The translations under genes and the position numbers were made by a program. Below the pieces are notes generated by a model. It saw nothing but the letters and a program-made list of their open reading frames with translations, had not been told where the DNA came from and did not search any database. From Tunturibacter empetritectus (GTDB lineage: Bacteria; Acidobacteriota; Terriglobia; Terriglobales; Acidobacteriaceae), in assembly GCF_040358985.1 (NCBI RefSeq), contig NZ_CP132932.1, positions 930,001 through 994,000 of the forward strand: a DNA stretch of 64,000 bases. The letters are read 5' to 3'. Of this stretch, positions 37,992-47,215 are shown in pieces. The stretch's first letter is position 1, and each line of letters starts with the position of its first letter.

Positions 37992-38330
37992 AAGTTACCT
38001 ATCGCCCTTTCCCATATAGCTTTGCACATTCCCCCCTCAAATCTCGACCCTTGTTCACACTTCGATTTTGACGAGCAACCTCTTCCCGGAGCGGCGATCA
38101 CGAACTACCCTGGCACAAGAAGTTGATCTTCCCCTTCAACGCCGATCCTGATAAGCTTCTCCGAACTCTACGGATCGAATCTAGGCGCAAAATACTAAAG
38201 ACGAACAACTCGCCGGAACGGAATGTTCTCTGAAAGACTGTATTCCCGGATGTGAGCCGCAGGTATCGATCCGAACGCCACTCCAACACAGCTGCGCGGG
38301 CCCCTATCTCAACTCTCAGGAGAGTATGAA
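37992..38330. other. Intergenic region, nothing recognised
   Basis: About 340 bases between divergent genes. It should hold the promoters of the MgtC-like and GlsB-like genes. I see no hairpin with a U-tract, no clear operator and no coding frame; AGGAG precedes 38331. Confidence 0.4.
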
Positions 38331-38591
38331 ATGTTTATTATCTGGTGGATTATTGTTGGTCTCATCGCTGGCTTCCTTACCGGAAAGCTCATGAAAGGCA
38401 GCGGCTACGGCGCAATTGGCGATATCGTCATCGGCATCATCGGAGCCGTCGTAGGTGGCTTCATCATGCAGAAGCTCGGTTACGCAGGGTCCGGCGGCCT
38501 TATCTACACCGTCATCGTCGCCATCGTCGGAGCAGTCCTCCTTACCCTGCTCCTTCGCCTCGTCACTGGCAACCGAGCTCGAAACCTCTAA
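38331..38591 (+). CDS. GlsB/YeaQ/YmgE family stress response membrane protein
   Basis: An 86-residue protein with three membrane helices and Gly zippers (WWIIVGLIAGFLTGKLM, IGDIVIGIIGAVVGGFIM, TVIVAIVGAVLLTLLLRLV). This is the transglycosylase-associated protein family, induced by general stress in many bacteria. Motif order and length are standard. AGGAG lies nine bases upstream. A repeat copy starts 40 bases after its stop. Confidence 0.93.
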   Translation: MFIIWWIIVGLIAGFLTGKLMKGSGYGAIGDIVIGIIGAVVGGFIMQKLGYAGSGGLIYTVIVAIVGAVLLTLLLRLVTGNRARNL

Positions 38592-38631
38592 GTCGGCCGC
38601 CCAAGCGGATACCTCCGAGCGCTCCAATCCG

Positions 38632-38703
38632 CGTGCCCATATCTCGATCTCGGTTTCGACTCCGTCTTCGAAGATATGGGCATTCGTACGAAGGCGCGCG
38701 AAT
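38632..38703. repeat. Double-hairpin dispersed repeat, copy F
   Basis: TGCCCATATCT (38634-38644) pairs with AGATATGGGCA (38672-38682) around a 27-nt loop. This leads into a diverged small hairpin TTCGTACGAAGGCGCGCGAA. Sequence of the first stem is close to copy E; the small hairpin is decayed. Confidence 0.6.
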
Positions 38704-38776
38704 CCTCGTATACCGCAAAGCTATCTCCCCTAAAGGTAGTATCGCTAAACCCCTCAGGGCAGACGAAGCTAGTACG

Positions 38777-39319
38777 ATGAGCGTCTCTAAAGGCATCCTC
38801 TTTGCAACCCTCCTCTCCCTCTCGGCAAACGTCCGCGCAGAGGACTGCCTGAACAACCTCCCTCCATCGATCCGCACAGCCGTCGAGCAAGACAGCTGGA
38901 CCATCCTGCAACCCCAGGATCTCGCCGGCACCGACCCGCAACGATGGAAGGGCAACCACCCAGGCGAATGCCCCGGCGTCACCTCGGGAAACTTTTATCC
39001 GAAAGGAAAGACCTCCTACCTCATCGCTCTCATTCAGCGCGACCCCACCCAGGCAGGCGAGCAGACCAGCCAGCTCGAAAAACTCACCCTTGTCTACCTC
39101 AAAAAAGACCGCCCCATCACAGTACCGGTCATTCCTCCCACTCAGGTTCCAGCCCCAATGGTTGTCTGGAAGCTCCACCGCGGCAGCTACCAGGATCTCT
39201 ACGGCGCCAAAAAAGTGACCATCTCACGAGAGTCCTTCGTCTACGAAAAACTGGTAGGTCCCGCAAACCAGTTCTACTACGACGGAAGCCACCTCAAATC
39301 CCTTGTTCTTTCAAGGTAG
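38777..39319 (+). CDS. Exported protein of unknown function
   Basis: A 180-residue product with a short signal peptide (MSVSKGILFATLLSLSANVRA). The mature part starts EDCLNNLPPSIRTAVEQ and holds beta-strand pairs (TSYLIALIQRDP, KLTLVYLKKDRPITVPVI), ending with YYDGSHLKSLVLSR. Two cysteines (C24, C71 approximately) may pair. It has the look of a small periplasmic protein but belongs to no family I can name. The start at 38777 lies where signal-peptide sequence begins; the frame is open far upstream through the neighbouring gene in a shadow frame. Confidence 0.65.
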   Translation: MSVSKGILFATLLSLSANVRAEDCLNNLPPSIRTAVEQDSWTILQPQDLAGTDPQRWKGNHPGECPGVTSGNFYPKGKTSYLIALIQRDPTQAGEQTSQLEKLTLVYLKKDRPITVPVIPPTQVPAPMVVWKLHRGSYQDLYGAKKVTISRESFVYEKLVGPANQFYYDGSHLKSLVLSR

Positions 39320-39362
39320 AAACTCACTCCTCCTCGGTCTGCAAAGTGATACGCTCTTCCCA

Positions 39363-39539
39363 ATGAGTGGCCCCACCCTGCAAGACCGCATGGCCCACAT
39401 TACGGAAGGCCTCGCCAAAGCCGAGCGTCTCTACGCCGCCGGTGAGCCTTATCCCGACCCAGAGGGCTCTTGGTCCCTCAAGATCTCGCAACTCAAGCAG
39501 CACCTCGCCGAAGTGCGCGAGATGATCGCTAACGAATAG
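39363..39539 (+). CDS. Small soluble protein of unknown function
   Basis: A 58-residue, helical, hydrophilic protein (MSGPTLQDRMAHITEGLAKAERLYAAGE..., ending QLKQHLAEVREMIANE). The start is taken at 39363, 43 bases after the previous stop; an in-frame ATG at 39303 would overlap the preceding gene. No ribosome site is obvious for either. Heptad-like spacing in the second half hints at a coiled coil. Confidence 0.5.
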   Translation: MSGPTLQDRMAHITEGLAKAERLYAAGEPYPDPEGSWSLKISQLKQHLAEVREMIANE

Positions 39540-39648
39540 CGTTCACCCTCGCGCAAGGGCAAGTCCGTCTCGGCTTCGCACCCACAAGGCGACGGCTGGC
39601 CAATGCAACAGTCGAACATTCACTCTTGGCCACTCGCAGCAGGGGAGA

Positions 39649-40230
39649 CTACTGCTTATAAACCAGCCGTGGCCCGCTGACCTGCTCTACTTTCAGGTCC
39701 ACATCCACTTGAACGCGGTCGGCGATCTTCACAAAAGGAATTCCACTCGTCATCCCATAGTCCTTGCGGTCAAAGGCCATCGACCCTTTGATACTGCCGG
39801 TCCCCGTGCCCTTGCCTGAAACCGTCAACTTCAAAGTCTCGGGCTTAGACACGCCTCGTATGGAAAAATTTCCCAAAACATCAAAAGATTCGGGGCCGGT
39901 CTGCACTACCTTCGTTGAGTGGAACGTGATCGACGGGGACTGTTCCACGTCGAAAAAATCCTTGCTCTTCAGCTTTTGGTCCTTCATCCCGCTTCCGGTG
40001 TTCACTGTGGCCGCCGCGATCTTGATGTCCAGTACACCCGTCGTCACATCCGAAGAGTTGAACTTCAGAGAGGCATCCCACTTCTCGAATTTACCGACCA
40101 GAGAAACAGAGGCCTTCACGAAAAACTTGATGCTGCTGTCCTTCGGAGTCGTTTTGAAGACAGGAGCTTGAGCGTTGCCTGGTGTCGGCAGCAAGACAAT
40201 TGTCAAAAGACTGAGAAGGGCTAGTCGCAT
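39649..40230 (-). CDS. YceI family protein
   Basis: A 193-residue exported lipocalin-like protein. After a signal peptide (MRLALLSLLTIVLLPTPGNAQ), the domain shows SSIKFFVKASVSLVGKFEKWDASLKF, here IKFFVKASVSLVGKF, then KSKDFFDVEQSPSITFHS, GNFSIRGVSKPETLKL and FDRKDYGMTSG, the usual YceI order. The family binds amphiphiles such as polyisoprenoids in the periplasm. It is last in a minus-strand series, 58 bases after the CRTAC1 gene, so it may share its transcript. Confidence 0.92.
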   Translation of the reverse strand: MRLALLSLLTIVLLPTPGNAQAPVFKTTPKDSSIKFFVKASVSLVGKFEKWDASLKFNSSDVTTGVLDIKIAAATVNTGSGMKDQKLKSKDFFDVEQSPSITFHSTKVVQTGPESFDVLGNFSIRGVSKPETLKLTVSGKGTGTGSIKGSMAFDRKDYGMTSGIPFVKIADRVQVDVDLKVEQVSGPRLVYKQ

Positions 40231-40288
40231 GATGCCTGAGTTTGAAATGTCTCCGCTCCGCTGTCAAACAAGAAGGAAAGCCTCGCGT

Positions 40289-42235
40289 CTAACCCTTCCG
40301 TTTTGCTGCCTTCAGTGGACCGGCTTTTAAGATCTTTCCACCTTCCTGAACAACATAAAGCTGGTTGACCTCAAGATTCTTGAGTTGATCCACCTGCCCG
40401 CTAAGCCATCGTATCTCCACCATATCCACCTTTTTGGCCTGGTCGAGCCCGAAGTGCATCCGCATATCGTTTTGTGAAAAATAGCTGCCTCCGCTCCTTA
40501 GCTCATCAAGCTGTCTGGAAGGCTTTGCCACATCAGGTGTTGTTGTAGCGGTCACAATCACTCTGGTGCCAATTCCGGAACGATTCGATTTCACTCCAAC
40601 CAGTTTGATCTTGATCCAGTTACGATTTAGCGTCGAATCGCAGCGCAGAAGCTGCGGTCCAGCGTTAATGCAGTTCACGACTATATCCAAGTCGCCGTCG
40701 TTATCGTAGTCGCCAAAGGCACAGCCGCGAGCAGGCACATCCTCCAATATCCCTGGACCACCTTTATTGGTGACGTCCTGAAAACGGCCATTGTGCAGGT
40801 TCCGATACAGATATTTGTGCTCCGCATATTTAAGATCAGCCTTCGACTTATCCACCTCAGGATAAACATGCCCATTCGACATCAGAATATCGAGCCACCC
40901 ATCGTTATCCATATCAAAGAAGCCAACGCCCCATCCAAGCAGGCGCGTATTCTCGCCTAATCCGCTGGGATAAGTGTGGTCTTCAAATGTCGCGTCCCCC
41001 ATGTTGGTGTAGAGCGAATCGGTATCGCCCGCGAAGTTTGTCTTCACGATGTCGAAGCTGCCGCTGTGGTTATAGTCTCCGATCGAAACACCCATCCCCG
41101 CCTGGGGTTTAGCTTCAGCCGACAACGCGGCCCCGGCCTCGATCGCGATATCGCGAAAGGTTCCATCCTTCTGATTCAGATAGAGCGTGGCTGGCGCCGA
41201 ATCATTTGCAACATAGATATCAGGCCAGCCATCATTGTCCAGATCCGATGCGGCCACACTAAGCCCATAGGTTCCTACCGCAGTCCACATCCCCGACTTC
41301 TCACTAACGTCACTAAAGGTTCCATCACCGTTGTTGTGATACAGGATGTTCCTGCCGCCAGCCAGCCCCGGCGGACCGCACGCCACCAGTATCCCCTTAT
41401 ACGTACACGGTCCATCCTCGGGCAAAGGCGCGGTCTTCAGATCGAAGTCGACGTAGTTGGCGACAAACAGATCGAGATGCCCATCGCGGTCGTAATCCAC
41501 AAACGTGCATCCTGTATTCCAACGCACCTTTGGCCCAGGCTGCATCAGGCCCGCCTGCTGCGTCACATCGGTAAAGGTTCCATTCCCGTTATTCCGGTAC
41601 AGCGCATTCTGACCATAATAAGTTACAAATAAATCGTCGTTGCCATCGTTGTTATAGTCCCCCACGCAGCACGCTTGCCCCCAGCCGGTCTTGTGCTCCA
41701 GGCCGGAGCCGGCGGTGACATCCGTGAAGGTTCCATCCCGATTATTCTTGAAGAGATGGCATCGTGGCTCCTGTCCCGCAGGAAACCCCTCCAGGCGCCA
41801 CCCATTGACAAGGAATAGGTCGAGCCATCCGTCATTGTCGTAGTCATAAAAAGCCAACCCGCACCCCGTCGTCTCTAGTAGATACTTATTCTTTGCTTCC
41901 CCACCGTAGATCGTCTTGCTTGTCAGACCAGCTTCTTTTGCCACATCGAAAAAACTTACCCCAAGCGGCATATCCTCTATCGGAGACCTCTCGCCAGGCG
42001 GAGGCGGAGCAGTCTTCGCATCATAGCTGCGCTCTTGCGGACCTATCCCTTTTGGCGGCGGCGGGGCCTGCTGTTGCAACGGCGAAGCCAGCGCCAGAAT
42101 ATCCGCAAATGGCAACACCAGTGCGGTTCGGCTAAGGGATCGGATAAATCTACGGCGATTCAAGTCAGTGAATCCTGTTCTCAAAGTGACCCTGGTTTCA
42201 GTGGGAATAACATGCAGCGAGTTGATGTATGCCAA
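40289..42235 (-). CDS. Tat-exported CRTAC1 family protein (FG-GAP/VCBS propeller plus ASPIC/UnbV)
   Basis: A 648-residue protein. LNRRRFIRSLSRTALVLPF (residues about 25-43) is a twin-arginine signal. Residues 95-530 carry FG-GAP/VCBS blades with calcium-binding loops of the type DYDNDGWLDLFLVNG, DYNNDGNDDLF, DYDRDGHLDLF, DLDNDGWPDIY, DMDNDGWLDIL and DYDNDGDLDIV. The C-terminal ASPIC/UnbV domain follows (NWIKIKLVGVKSNRSGIGTRV, LDELRSGGSYFSQNDMRMHFGL, VEIRWLSG). It folds in the cytoplasm, is exported, and probably binds or displays polysaccharide or protein at the surface. It follows a TPR gene by 131 bases; the same pair recurs at 61.5-64 kb. Confidence 0.93.
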   Translation of the reverse strand: MAYINSLHVIPTETRVTLRTGFTDLNRRRFIRSLSRTALVLPFADILALASPLQQQAPPPPKGIGPQERSYDAKTAPPPPGERSPIEDMPLGVSFFDVAKEAGLTSKTIYGGEAKNKYLLETTGCGLAFYDYDNDGWLDLFLVNGWRLEGFPAGQEPRCHLFKNNRDGTFTDVTAGSGLEHKTGWGQACCVGDYNNDGNDDLFVTYYGQNALYRNNGNGTFTDVTQQAGLMQPGPKVRWNTGCTFVDYDRDGHLDLFVANYVDFDLKTAPLPEDGPCTYKGILVACGPPGLAGGRNILYHNNGDGTFSDVSEKSGMWTAVGTYGLSVAASDLDNDGWPDIYVANDSAPATLYLNQKDGTFRDIAIEAGAALSAEAKPQAGMGVSIGDYNHSGSFDIVKTNFAGDTDSLYTNMGDATFEDHTYPSGLGENTRLLGWGVGFFDMDNDGWLDILMSNGHVYPEVDKSKADLKYAEHKYLYRNLHNGRFQDVTNKGGPGILEDVPARGCAFGDYDNDGDLDIVVNCINAGPQLLRCDSTLNRNWIKIKLVGVKSNRSGIGTRVIVTATTTPDVAKPSRQLDELRSGGSYFSQNDMRMHFGLDQAKKVDMVEIRWLSGQVDQLKNLEVNQLYVVQEGGKILKAGPLKAAKRKG

Positions 42236-42366
42236 CTGTAAGCGTTACGCCAGTAACAAGCCATCCATTCCCTGTCCGCCGAATTATAGCGAACGCTCCA
42301 ACGCACTGTACACAAGCCCTTCAAGCAGCAATTGGGAATACTCTACGCCGGCTTACGACAGGCCAG

Positions 42367-44133
42367 CTAAGGCTTCACCGCCGCAGCCTTCTGACGTTCA
42401 GCCGCCGCCTCTGCGGTCTTACCCTTCCTGTCGAGAGCCGCCGCAAGACCAAGATGAGCCTCAGCGTAGTTCGCGTCATAGCTCAATGCATCTTGAAACT
42501 GTGTAACCGAGCCCTCCACGTCGTTGTTTTTCAACGCAGAGTTTCCAGCGTTGGTAGCAACCTCCGCGCGCTGACGATTCATGTTGCTCCGCATCAGCTC
42601 TGCTGCTTTTCTGCGCTCCGTTGCAGCCTCACCCGGCTGGTTTTGTTTGACGAGCACACCCGCGAGCGTCAAATGCGGATCGGGCTGCCCCGGAAGTTGC
42701 CGGATTGCCTCTCGCAGTGCCGACGTGGCTTCGGGTAGTTTATTCAACTTGTCGTAGACGCTTCCCAGCGTCGCCCATCCATCTCCGTTCTCAGGACGAA
42801 GTTTCAACGAGATATTCATCTCACGCGCTGCATCCTCATACCGCCCGGTCTGCATGTAGAGCACACCCAGAAGATAAGGAGCCTCGGCCGCCGACGGATC
42901 AAGCCTCTGCGCGGTCTCCAGCTCAGGAATAGCGCCCGCCGCATCGTCCTGCATCTTCAGCGCAAGACCCAGGTTGTAGTGCAGCTGAGGGGCGTCAGGA
43001 GCCAGCTTCAACGCCTGGTGCAGTTCCACCACCGCATCGCCAAACTGGCTCAACTGCACATAAGCGGCCGCAAGGTCTTGATGCGCCGTCCCACTCTCAG
43101 GTGCAATTGCAATCGAGCGCTCAAGAATCGGCACCGCCTCTTTCGCCTGTTGCACCTGGCATAGCGCCATCCCAAGGTTCGTCATCGCCTCTGCGTTGTC
43201 CGGCTCTGCGGCGACTACATTCTTCAGCAGCACAATCGCATCCTGCGCTCTGTTCGACCGCTGTAACGCGAGAGCCAACTGATACGAAGCCGCAGTGGTG
43301 CCCGGCGCGAGTTCCAGAGCATGTTGGAACGCCAGAATCGCCTCTGTGTCCTTTCCATCTGCCGCCAGCGCCTTGCCATACTCAAACGCAATCATCGCAT
43401 CCTGCGGAGCCAGTTGTGCTGCCTGCATCAACTCAGAGATCCCATCCTTTTCATCTAGGGCCTGCATCGCCAGCCCAAGATGCAAATGCGCGACCGCAAG
43501 ATTGGGATTACGTTCAACGGCTGTTACAAACTCCTCTCGTGCGTGAGGCCAATCTTTTTGCCGCGCATACAACGAACCCAGCTCATCGTGAAGCTCAGCG
43601 TTCTGTGAGTCTGCGGCAAGCGCAGCTTTCATCTTTGTCACAGCAAGCCCAACCTGACGATTTGCCGCAAGCGCACGCGCATATCCGGCGAGGACGTAAG
43701 GCGGCAGCGTGCGCCTCTCGAGCCGCGCCTCTGCTTCGCATTTGGAAAATAATGGAATCGCCCTCGCCGGCAAACCGATCTGTTCATACGCCATCGCAAG
43801 ATTCATCTGTGCAGTATTGTCTGTGCTCTTTATCGCCAGCGCTCTTTCAAGCTCATCAATGCCTTCCTTCACAAGCCCCCGGCTTACCAAAACTGCCCCG
43901 AGCGCACTGTGCCCCTGCTCGGCCTGCGGGGCGAGTCTAACTACCTGCTCAAAGTCAGCCTGTGCGGCGTTCAAATCTCTTTGAGCCAACGCAGCCTGAC
44001 CTGCCCTGTACGCCGCATCCGCCTTCTTCAACGCAGCCGAAGGCTCTTGCGAAAGAGCGGCGTTCGACAGCGCCATCCATGCAATCAATATCGCCTTCAC
44101 CGCAACAAACTCATTCTGAGGAAACCTACCCAT
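42367..44133 (-). CDS. Exported tetratricopeptide repeat protein
   Basis: A 588-residue TPR scaffold. A signal peptide (AILIAWMALSNAALSQ) precedes about 14 TPR units with the W/LG-Y-A-P pattern, for example AEQGHSALGAVLVSRGLVKEGI, AVAHLHLGLAMQALDEKDG and PQLHYNLGLALKMQDDAAGAIPE (each one helix pair). The last unit ends NYAEAHLGLAAALDRKGKTAEAAAERQKA. It is highly similar in order and wording to the TPR protein at 61529-63358 (HYNLGLALK / HYDLGLALK; YLLGVLYMQTGR / YTLGVLYMQLGR). Both precede a CRTAC1 gene, so the two probably work as a pair in the periplasm. Confidence 0.88.
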   Translation of the reverse strand: MGRFPQNEFVAVKAILIAWMALSNAALSQEPSAALKKADAAYRAGQAALAQRDLNAAQADFEQVVRLAPQAEQGHSALGAVLVSRGLVKEGIDELERALAIKSTDNTAQMNLAMAYEQIGLPARAIPLFSKCEAEARLERRTLPPYVLAGYARALAANRQVGLAVTKMKAALAADSQNAELHDELGSLYARQKDWPHAREEFVTAVERNPNLAVAHLHLGLAMQALDEKDGISELMQAAQLAPQDAMIAFEYGKALAADGKDTEAILAFQHALELAPGTTAASYQLALALQRSNRAQDAIVLLKNVVAAEPDNAEAMTNLGMALCQVQQAKEAVPILERSIAIAPESGTAHQDLAAAYVQLSQFGDAVVELHQALKLAPDAPQLHYNLGLALKMQDDAAGAIPELETAQRLDPSAAEAPYLLGVLYMQTGRYEDAAREMNISLKLRPENGDGWATLGSVYDKLNKLPEATSALREAIRQLPGQPDPHLTLAGVLVKQNQPGEAATERRKAAELMRSNMNRQRAEVATNAGNSALKNNDVEGSVTQFQDALSYDANYAEAHLGLAAALDRKGKTAEAAAERQKAAAVKP

Positions 44134-44210
44134 ACGATCTATCTCTTCACATCTTCCTCAATGAAACGCCAAATCTCTTCCCCGCTTGCACTTATTGTCC
44201 TGCGCGCTCC

Positions 44211-46004
44211 CTACAGAAGACTGCATCGCTCGCCAGCATACGTGCCGGACGAAAGAAACTTGCGAAGTGTCGGATCATCGGGATCAAACCGAGTCAGTCC
44301 TGTCAGTATTTGTAACGCTTTCTTCTTGTTACCAACCCTGCACTCGATGAACGCCAGATTCAACCCAGCCGTCAGTTGACTGGGGTCCGCATCGATCGCT
44401 CGTTGCAGCAGACTAACCGCATCAGCCGTGTGCCCCGAGACCGCGTCCAGAATCGCAAGATTCCCCAGCGCCGTAGCATCGTAGGGAGCTTCCTTCAAGG
44501 AAGCCGCGTACTCTCTGCGAGCATCGTTGTTGTCCGCAGACATCTGCTCAATCAGTCCAAGCTTCGTATGCAACTCGACATCACTCGATCCCTCTCTCTC
44601 TGCCTTCAGCAGCAGCCGCAAAGCTTTCTCCGCATCCTTTTGGTTTCCGCTCGCGGCCAGCTGCGCATACGCCAATCCCATCTCCCGATCGCCGGCCGAT
44701 ACCCTTCCCACCGGCACCAAATCGTCCGCCTCAGCAGTATCCAGAAGTCGCGCAATCGGCGTTGTTGAGTGCGGGTGACGCTGAATATCGTGATCAGTCA
44801 CCTGTTCATGAGAGATGTCTGCGGCCTCGCGCGTAGGCATATGACATACCGCGCAATCCCTCTGCTCGGGATGGTGTGCCGTCGCCATCTTCACGCCCGT
44901 ATGACAGGTAAGACACTTCTCGCGAAAGTAGTTAACTCGTTCCTCCGCGCTTGGGGAGCGATGTGGATCGTGGCAGGTCGTACAGGTCAACTTGTCTCCA
45001 CTAGCGGCCTTACAGGCACTCCGCAAAAGCGCTTCATACTGGCTACTTGCCCGTCTGCCACCAGTCTTTGCATCTGCCCTGACGGAATAAACCACATAGT
45101 CGGCAAGATCATCCCCTACTCGAAAATCCGCAAGCGATTTTCTCGCCCGGTAGATAGCCACATTTCCCTCAAGATGACACTGAAGACAAGCGCTATCCCT
45201 TCTGGCGGTATCCAGCTTTGCGGGATTCACAATAGGCCCGCGCCCCTGCTCCTCCAGATGCTTCGCTGCCTCCCCATGACAGGCAGAGCATCCGATCCCA
45301 CCCTGCAGGAACGGTGCCCCCTCATAGCGATTGCGCGCCCCAGGCAATGCTATCTGCACCGAGGAAGCATGACAATGGAGACAATTCGAATCAACCGGCA
45401 AAGCCGCAGGCATAGTTTTCGCAGAGCCATAGTTGGGAGCCATGTCCCACAACTGTCTCTTGCCGTAGAAGTTGATGGGAATCTCAAACCACTCCCCTTC
45501 CACCTCATAAAGATAAGTACGGCCACGATGTCCTGACCCTATGAAGTAGAGCAGCTCTTTCTCTCCATCCAGAACGGATCGCTCCTTCGATATCTCCGGC
45601 GCATCATCGCGGTCATAAGACATCCAGGCTCTGCCGTCCCGGGAAAACACCTTGTAGCGAACTCCGGAAGCAGTATGTAGGAAGCCGCCTTGCAGCAAAC
45701 CCTCCATGGCAGTCCCGCTAGCTCGCGCCATTGGAGTTCGTTCATATTTTTCGTAGATCTCCCGGTGACACCCCGCGCATATCGCATCGGGATTTGCCGA
45801 AGTTACAGCCCCATCAGCCTTCGCCTGATCAGTGCCGGAAGCGCGAACCCCTGTCTTAGAAAACCCAAAAAAAAGAACCAACAGAACGACCACAGCCGTT
45901 ACCACGAAACGACTGAGGCCTCGCGCCGACCTATGCCAGGCTACTTGCTTCTGCAACGATCCGCCATCGCGCCGAGAAGACCTGTCTTGCGATGTGATCC
46001 GCAT
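44211..46004 (-). CDS. Multiheme c-type cytochrome with TPR domain
   Basis: A 597-residue membrane-anchored periplasmic protein. An N-terminal helix (FVVTAVVVLLVLFFGF, 33-48) is followed by seven CXXCH haem sites: CAGCH (76-80), CLHCH, CSACH, CLQCH, CTTCH, CLTCH and CAVCH. After about residue 410 come four TPR units (AYAQLAASGNQKDAEKALRLL, ATALGNLAILDAVSGHTADAV). Such cytochrome-TPR fusions resemble the cytochrome c554/NrfB-like multihaem group and could shuttle electrons in a complex. ATG 46004 is preferred (GGAAG upstream) over a TTG at 46022. It lies about 34 bases after the upstream TPR gene, clearly in the same operon. Confidence 0.88.
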   Translation of the reverse strand: MRITSQDRSSRRDGGSLQKQVAWHRSARGLSRFVVTAVVVLLVLFFGFSKTGVRASGTDQAKADGAVTSANPDAICAGCHREIYEKYERTPMARASGTAMEGLLQGGFLHTASGVRYKVFSRDGRAWMSYDRDDAPEISKERSVLDGEKELLYFIGSGHRGRTYLYEVEGEWFEIPINFYGKRQLWDMAPNYGSAKTMPAALPVDSNCLHCHASSVQIALPGARNRYEGAPFLQGGIGCSACHGEAAKHLEEQGRGPIVNPAKLDTARRDSACLQCHLEGNVAIYRARKSLADFRVGDDLADYVVYSVRADAKTGGRRASSQYEALLRSACKAASGDKLTCTTCHDPHRSPSAEERVNYFREKCLTCHTGVKMATAHHPEQRDCAVCHMPTREAADISHEQVTDHDIQRHPHSTTPIARLLDTAEADDLVPVGRVSAGDREMGLAYAQLAASGNQKDAEKALRLLLKAEREGSSDVELHTKLGLIEQMSADNNDARREYAASLKEAPYDATALGNLAILDAVSGHTADAVSLLQRAIDADPSQLTAGLNLAFIECRVGNKKKALQILTGLTRFDPDDPTLRKFLSSGTYAGERCSLL

Positions 46005-46037
46005 TGGCTTCTTCCGCGACAAGCATGCCCCTTATCT

Positions 46038-47141
46038 TCAATGAAGCGTTTCCAGTTTGGGTTCGTTCGCTGCCTGTATCTTGTGCGAGATCTCGGTCTC
46101 TCGACTTGCGTCCCCTGTCCTGCCCAGCGATCGATACGCCTGTCCCAACAGACTATGCGTAATGTAGTTGCTCGAGTCCATCTTTTCGGCACGTTCCAAA
46201 TACATCAACGCGCTGGCAGGATCCTGTCGCTTCAGTAAAACCTTACCAAGCAGAATATAAGGCCCCGTCGAATTCGGCTCCAACAACAGCGCGCGCTGCA
46301 ACGATTGCTGAGCCTTCGTATAGTCCCCCGACCGGCTATACGCGTCCCCCAGCCTATCGTAGATGCTCCCATCCAGCGGATTACGGCTCCGTTCTTTCTC
46401 AAACTCCGCGATCGCCGTATCCAGATGCTCTCCGGCGAGCGCGACTTCGCCGAGCAGTAAATGGGCCAGCGGCAACTGCGGGTCTAACTCCAGCGCCCTC
46501 GCAGCAAACTGCTGCGCCACTGGCAGGCCATCTCGCCGTAGCAGCATTCGCGCAGCCAGAAGATAGGCCGCTGCCGAATCAGCAGCAAAGCCATACTGTG
46601 TCGCGAATGCCGCACGCGCCTTGTCATACTGATTGGTGTCGATATAACAGAGTGCGAGCACATAGTTAGGATCGATTTTGGTCTGCGTTGTCCAGCTGGA
46701 CGTGGACTCGAGCAGAGGAATCGCGTCCGCAGGCCGCCCCATGCGAAACAGCGTCAGGCCTCGTAACTGCGCCGACTCTTCATCATGGGGGTCCTGCTTT
46801 AGCGCACTCGTAAGCGCAACATCGGCATCCGTAAAATCATTCAGCGAATACAGTGCCAACCCCCGCACCCGATAGACCCCTGCTTGCACCGGCTTTTCTG
46901 CAGCCAGCACATCCAACTTCTTCAAAGCATCCTCAGTACGCCCCCGATCGATCATCGCCCGCAACTGCACCAAGTTGAGCGAAGCATCGCCAGAAGCAGC
47001 TCCTGGAGCGGACACCCTTGTCTCAGGCGTCGGTTCTGTTGGCAAAGTTGGCGTCGAACTTTGCGCAAACCCAAATGGCAGCGACAGCACCGCAGAAAAA
47101 GTGAAGCAACGAAATAGAACCACTTTGAGCAGGTGACACAT
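46038..47141 (-). CDS. Exported tetratricopeptide repeat protein
   Basis: A 367-residue protein with a signal peptide (MCHLLKVVLFRCFTFSAVLSLPFGFAQ, i.e. LLKVVLFRCFTFSAVLSL). About eight TPR units cover residues 60-355, for example GVYRVRGLALYSLNDFTDAD, LPLAHLLLGEVALAGEHLDTA and GPYILLGKVLLKRQDPASALM. The start at 47141 is the ATG just before the signal peptide; upstream in-frame codons to 47204 run through the receptor's terminator hairpin. It stands between the TonB receptor and the multiheme cytochrome on the same strand. Confidence 0.83.
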   Translation of the reverse strand: MCHLLKVVLFRCFTFSAVLSLPFGFAQSSTPTLPTEPTPETRVSAPGAASGDASLNLVQLRAMIDRGRTEDALKKLDVLAAEKPVQAGVYRVRGLALYSLNDFTDADVALTSALKQDPHDEESAQLRGLTLFRMGRPADAIPLLESTSSWTTQTKIDPNYVLALCYIDTNQYDKARAAFATQYGFAADSAAAYLLAARMLLRRDGLPVAQQFAARALELDPQLPLAHLLLGEVALAGEHLDTAIAEFEKERSRNPLDGSIYDRLGDAYSRSGDYTKAQQSLQRALLLEPNSTGPYILLGKVLLKRQDPASALMYLERAEKMDSSNYITHSLLGQAYRSLGRTGDASRETEISHKIQAANEPKLETLH

Positions 47142-47164
47142 AAAAGATCTGGACCGAGTGTAAC

Positions 47165-47199
47165 TCAAAATAAAAGAGAGGAGCCGAAGCTCCCCTCTT
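47165..47199 (-). terminator. Intrinsic terminator after the second TonB receptor
   Basis: On the minus strand AAGAGGGGAGC-TTCG-GCTCCTCTCTT forms an 11-bp stem (one G-U) with a TTCG tetraloop, followed by TTATTTT. It separates the receptor from the TPR gene 24 bases later, so the downstream genes may be expressed by read-through at a lower level. Confidence 0.8.
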
Positions 47200-47215
47200 C
47201 GCACAATTCGTTCGG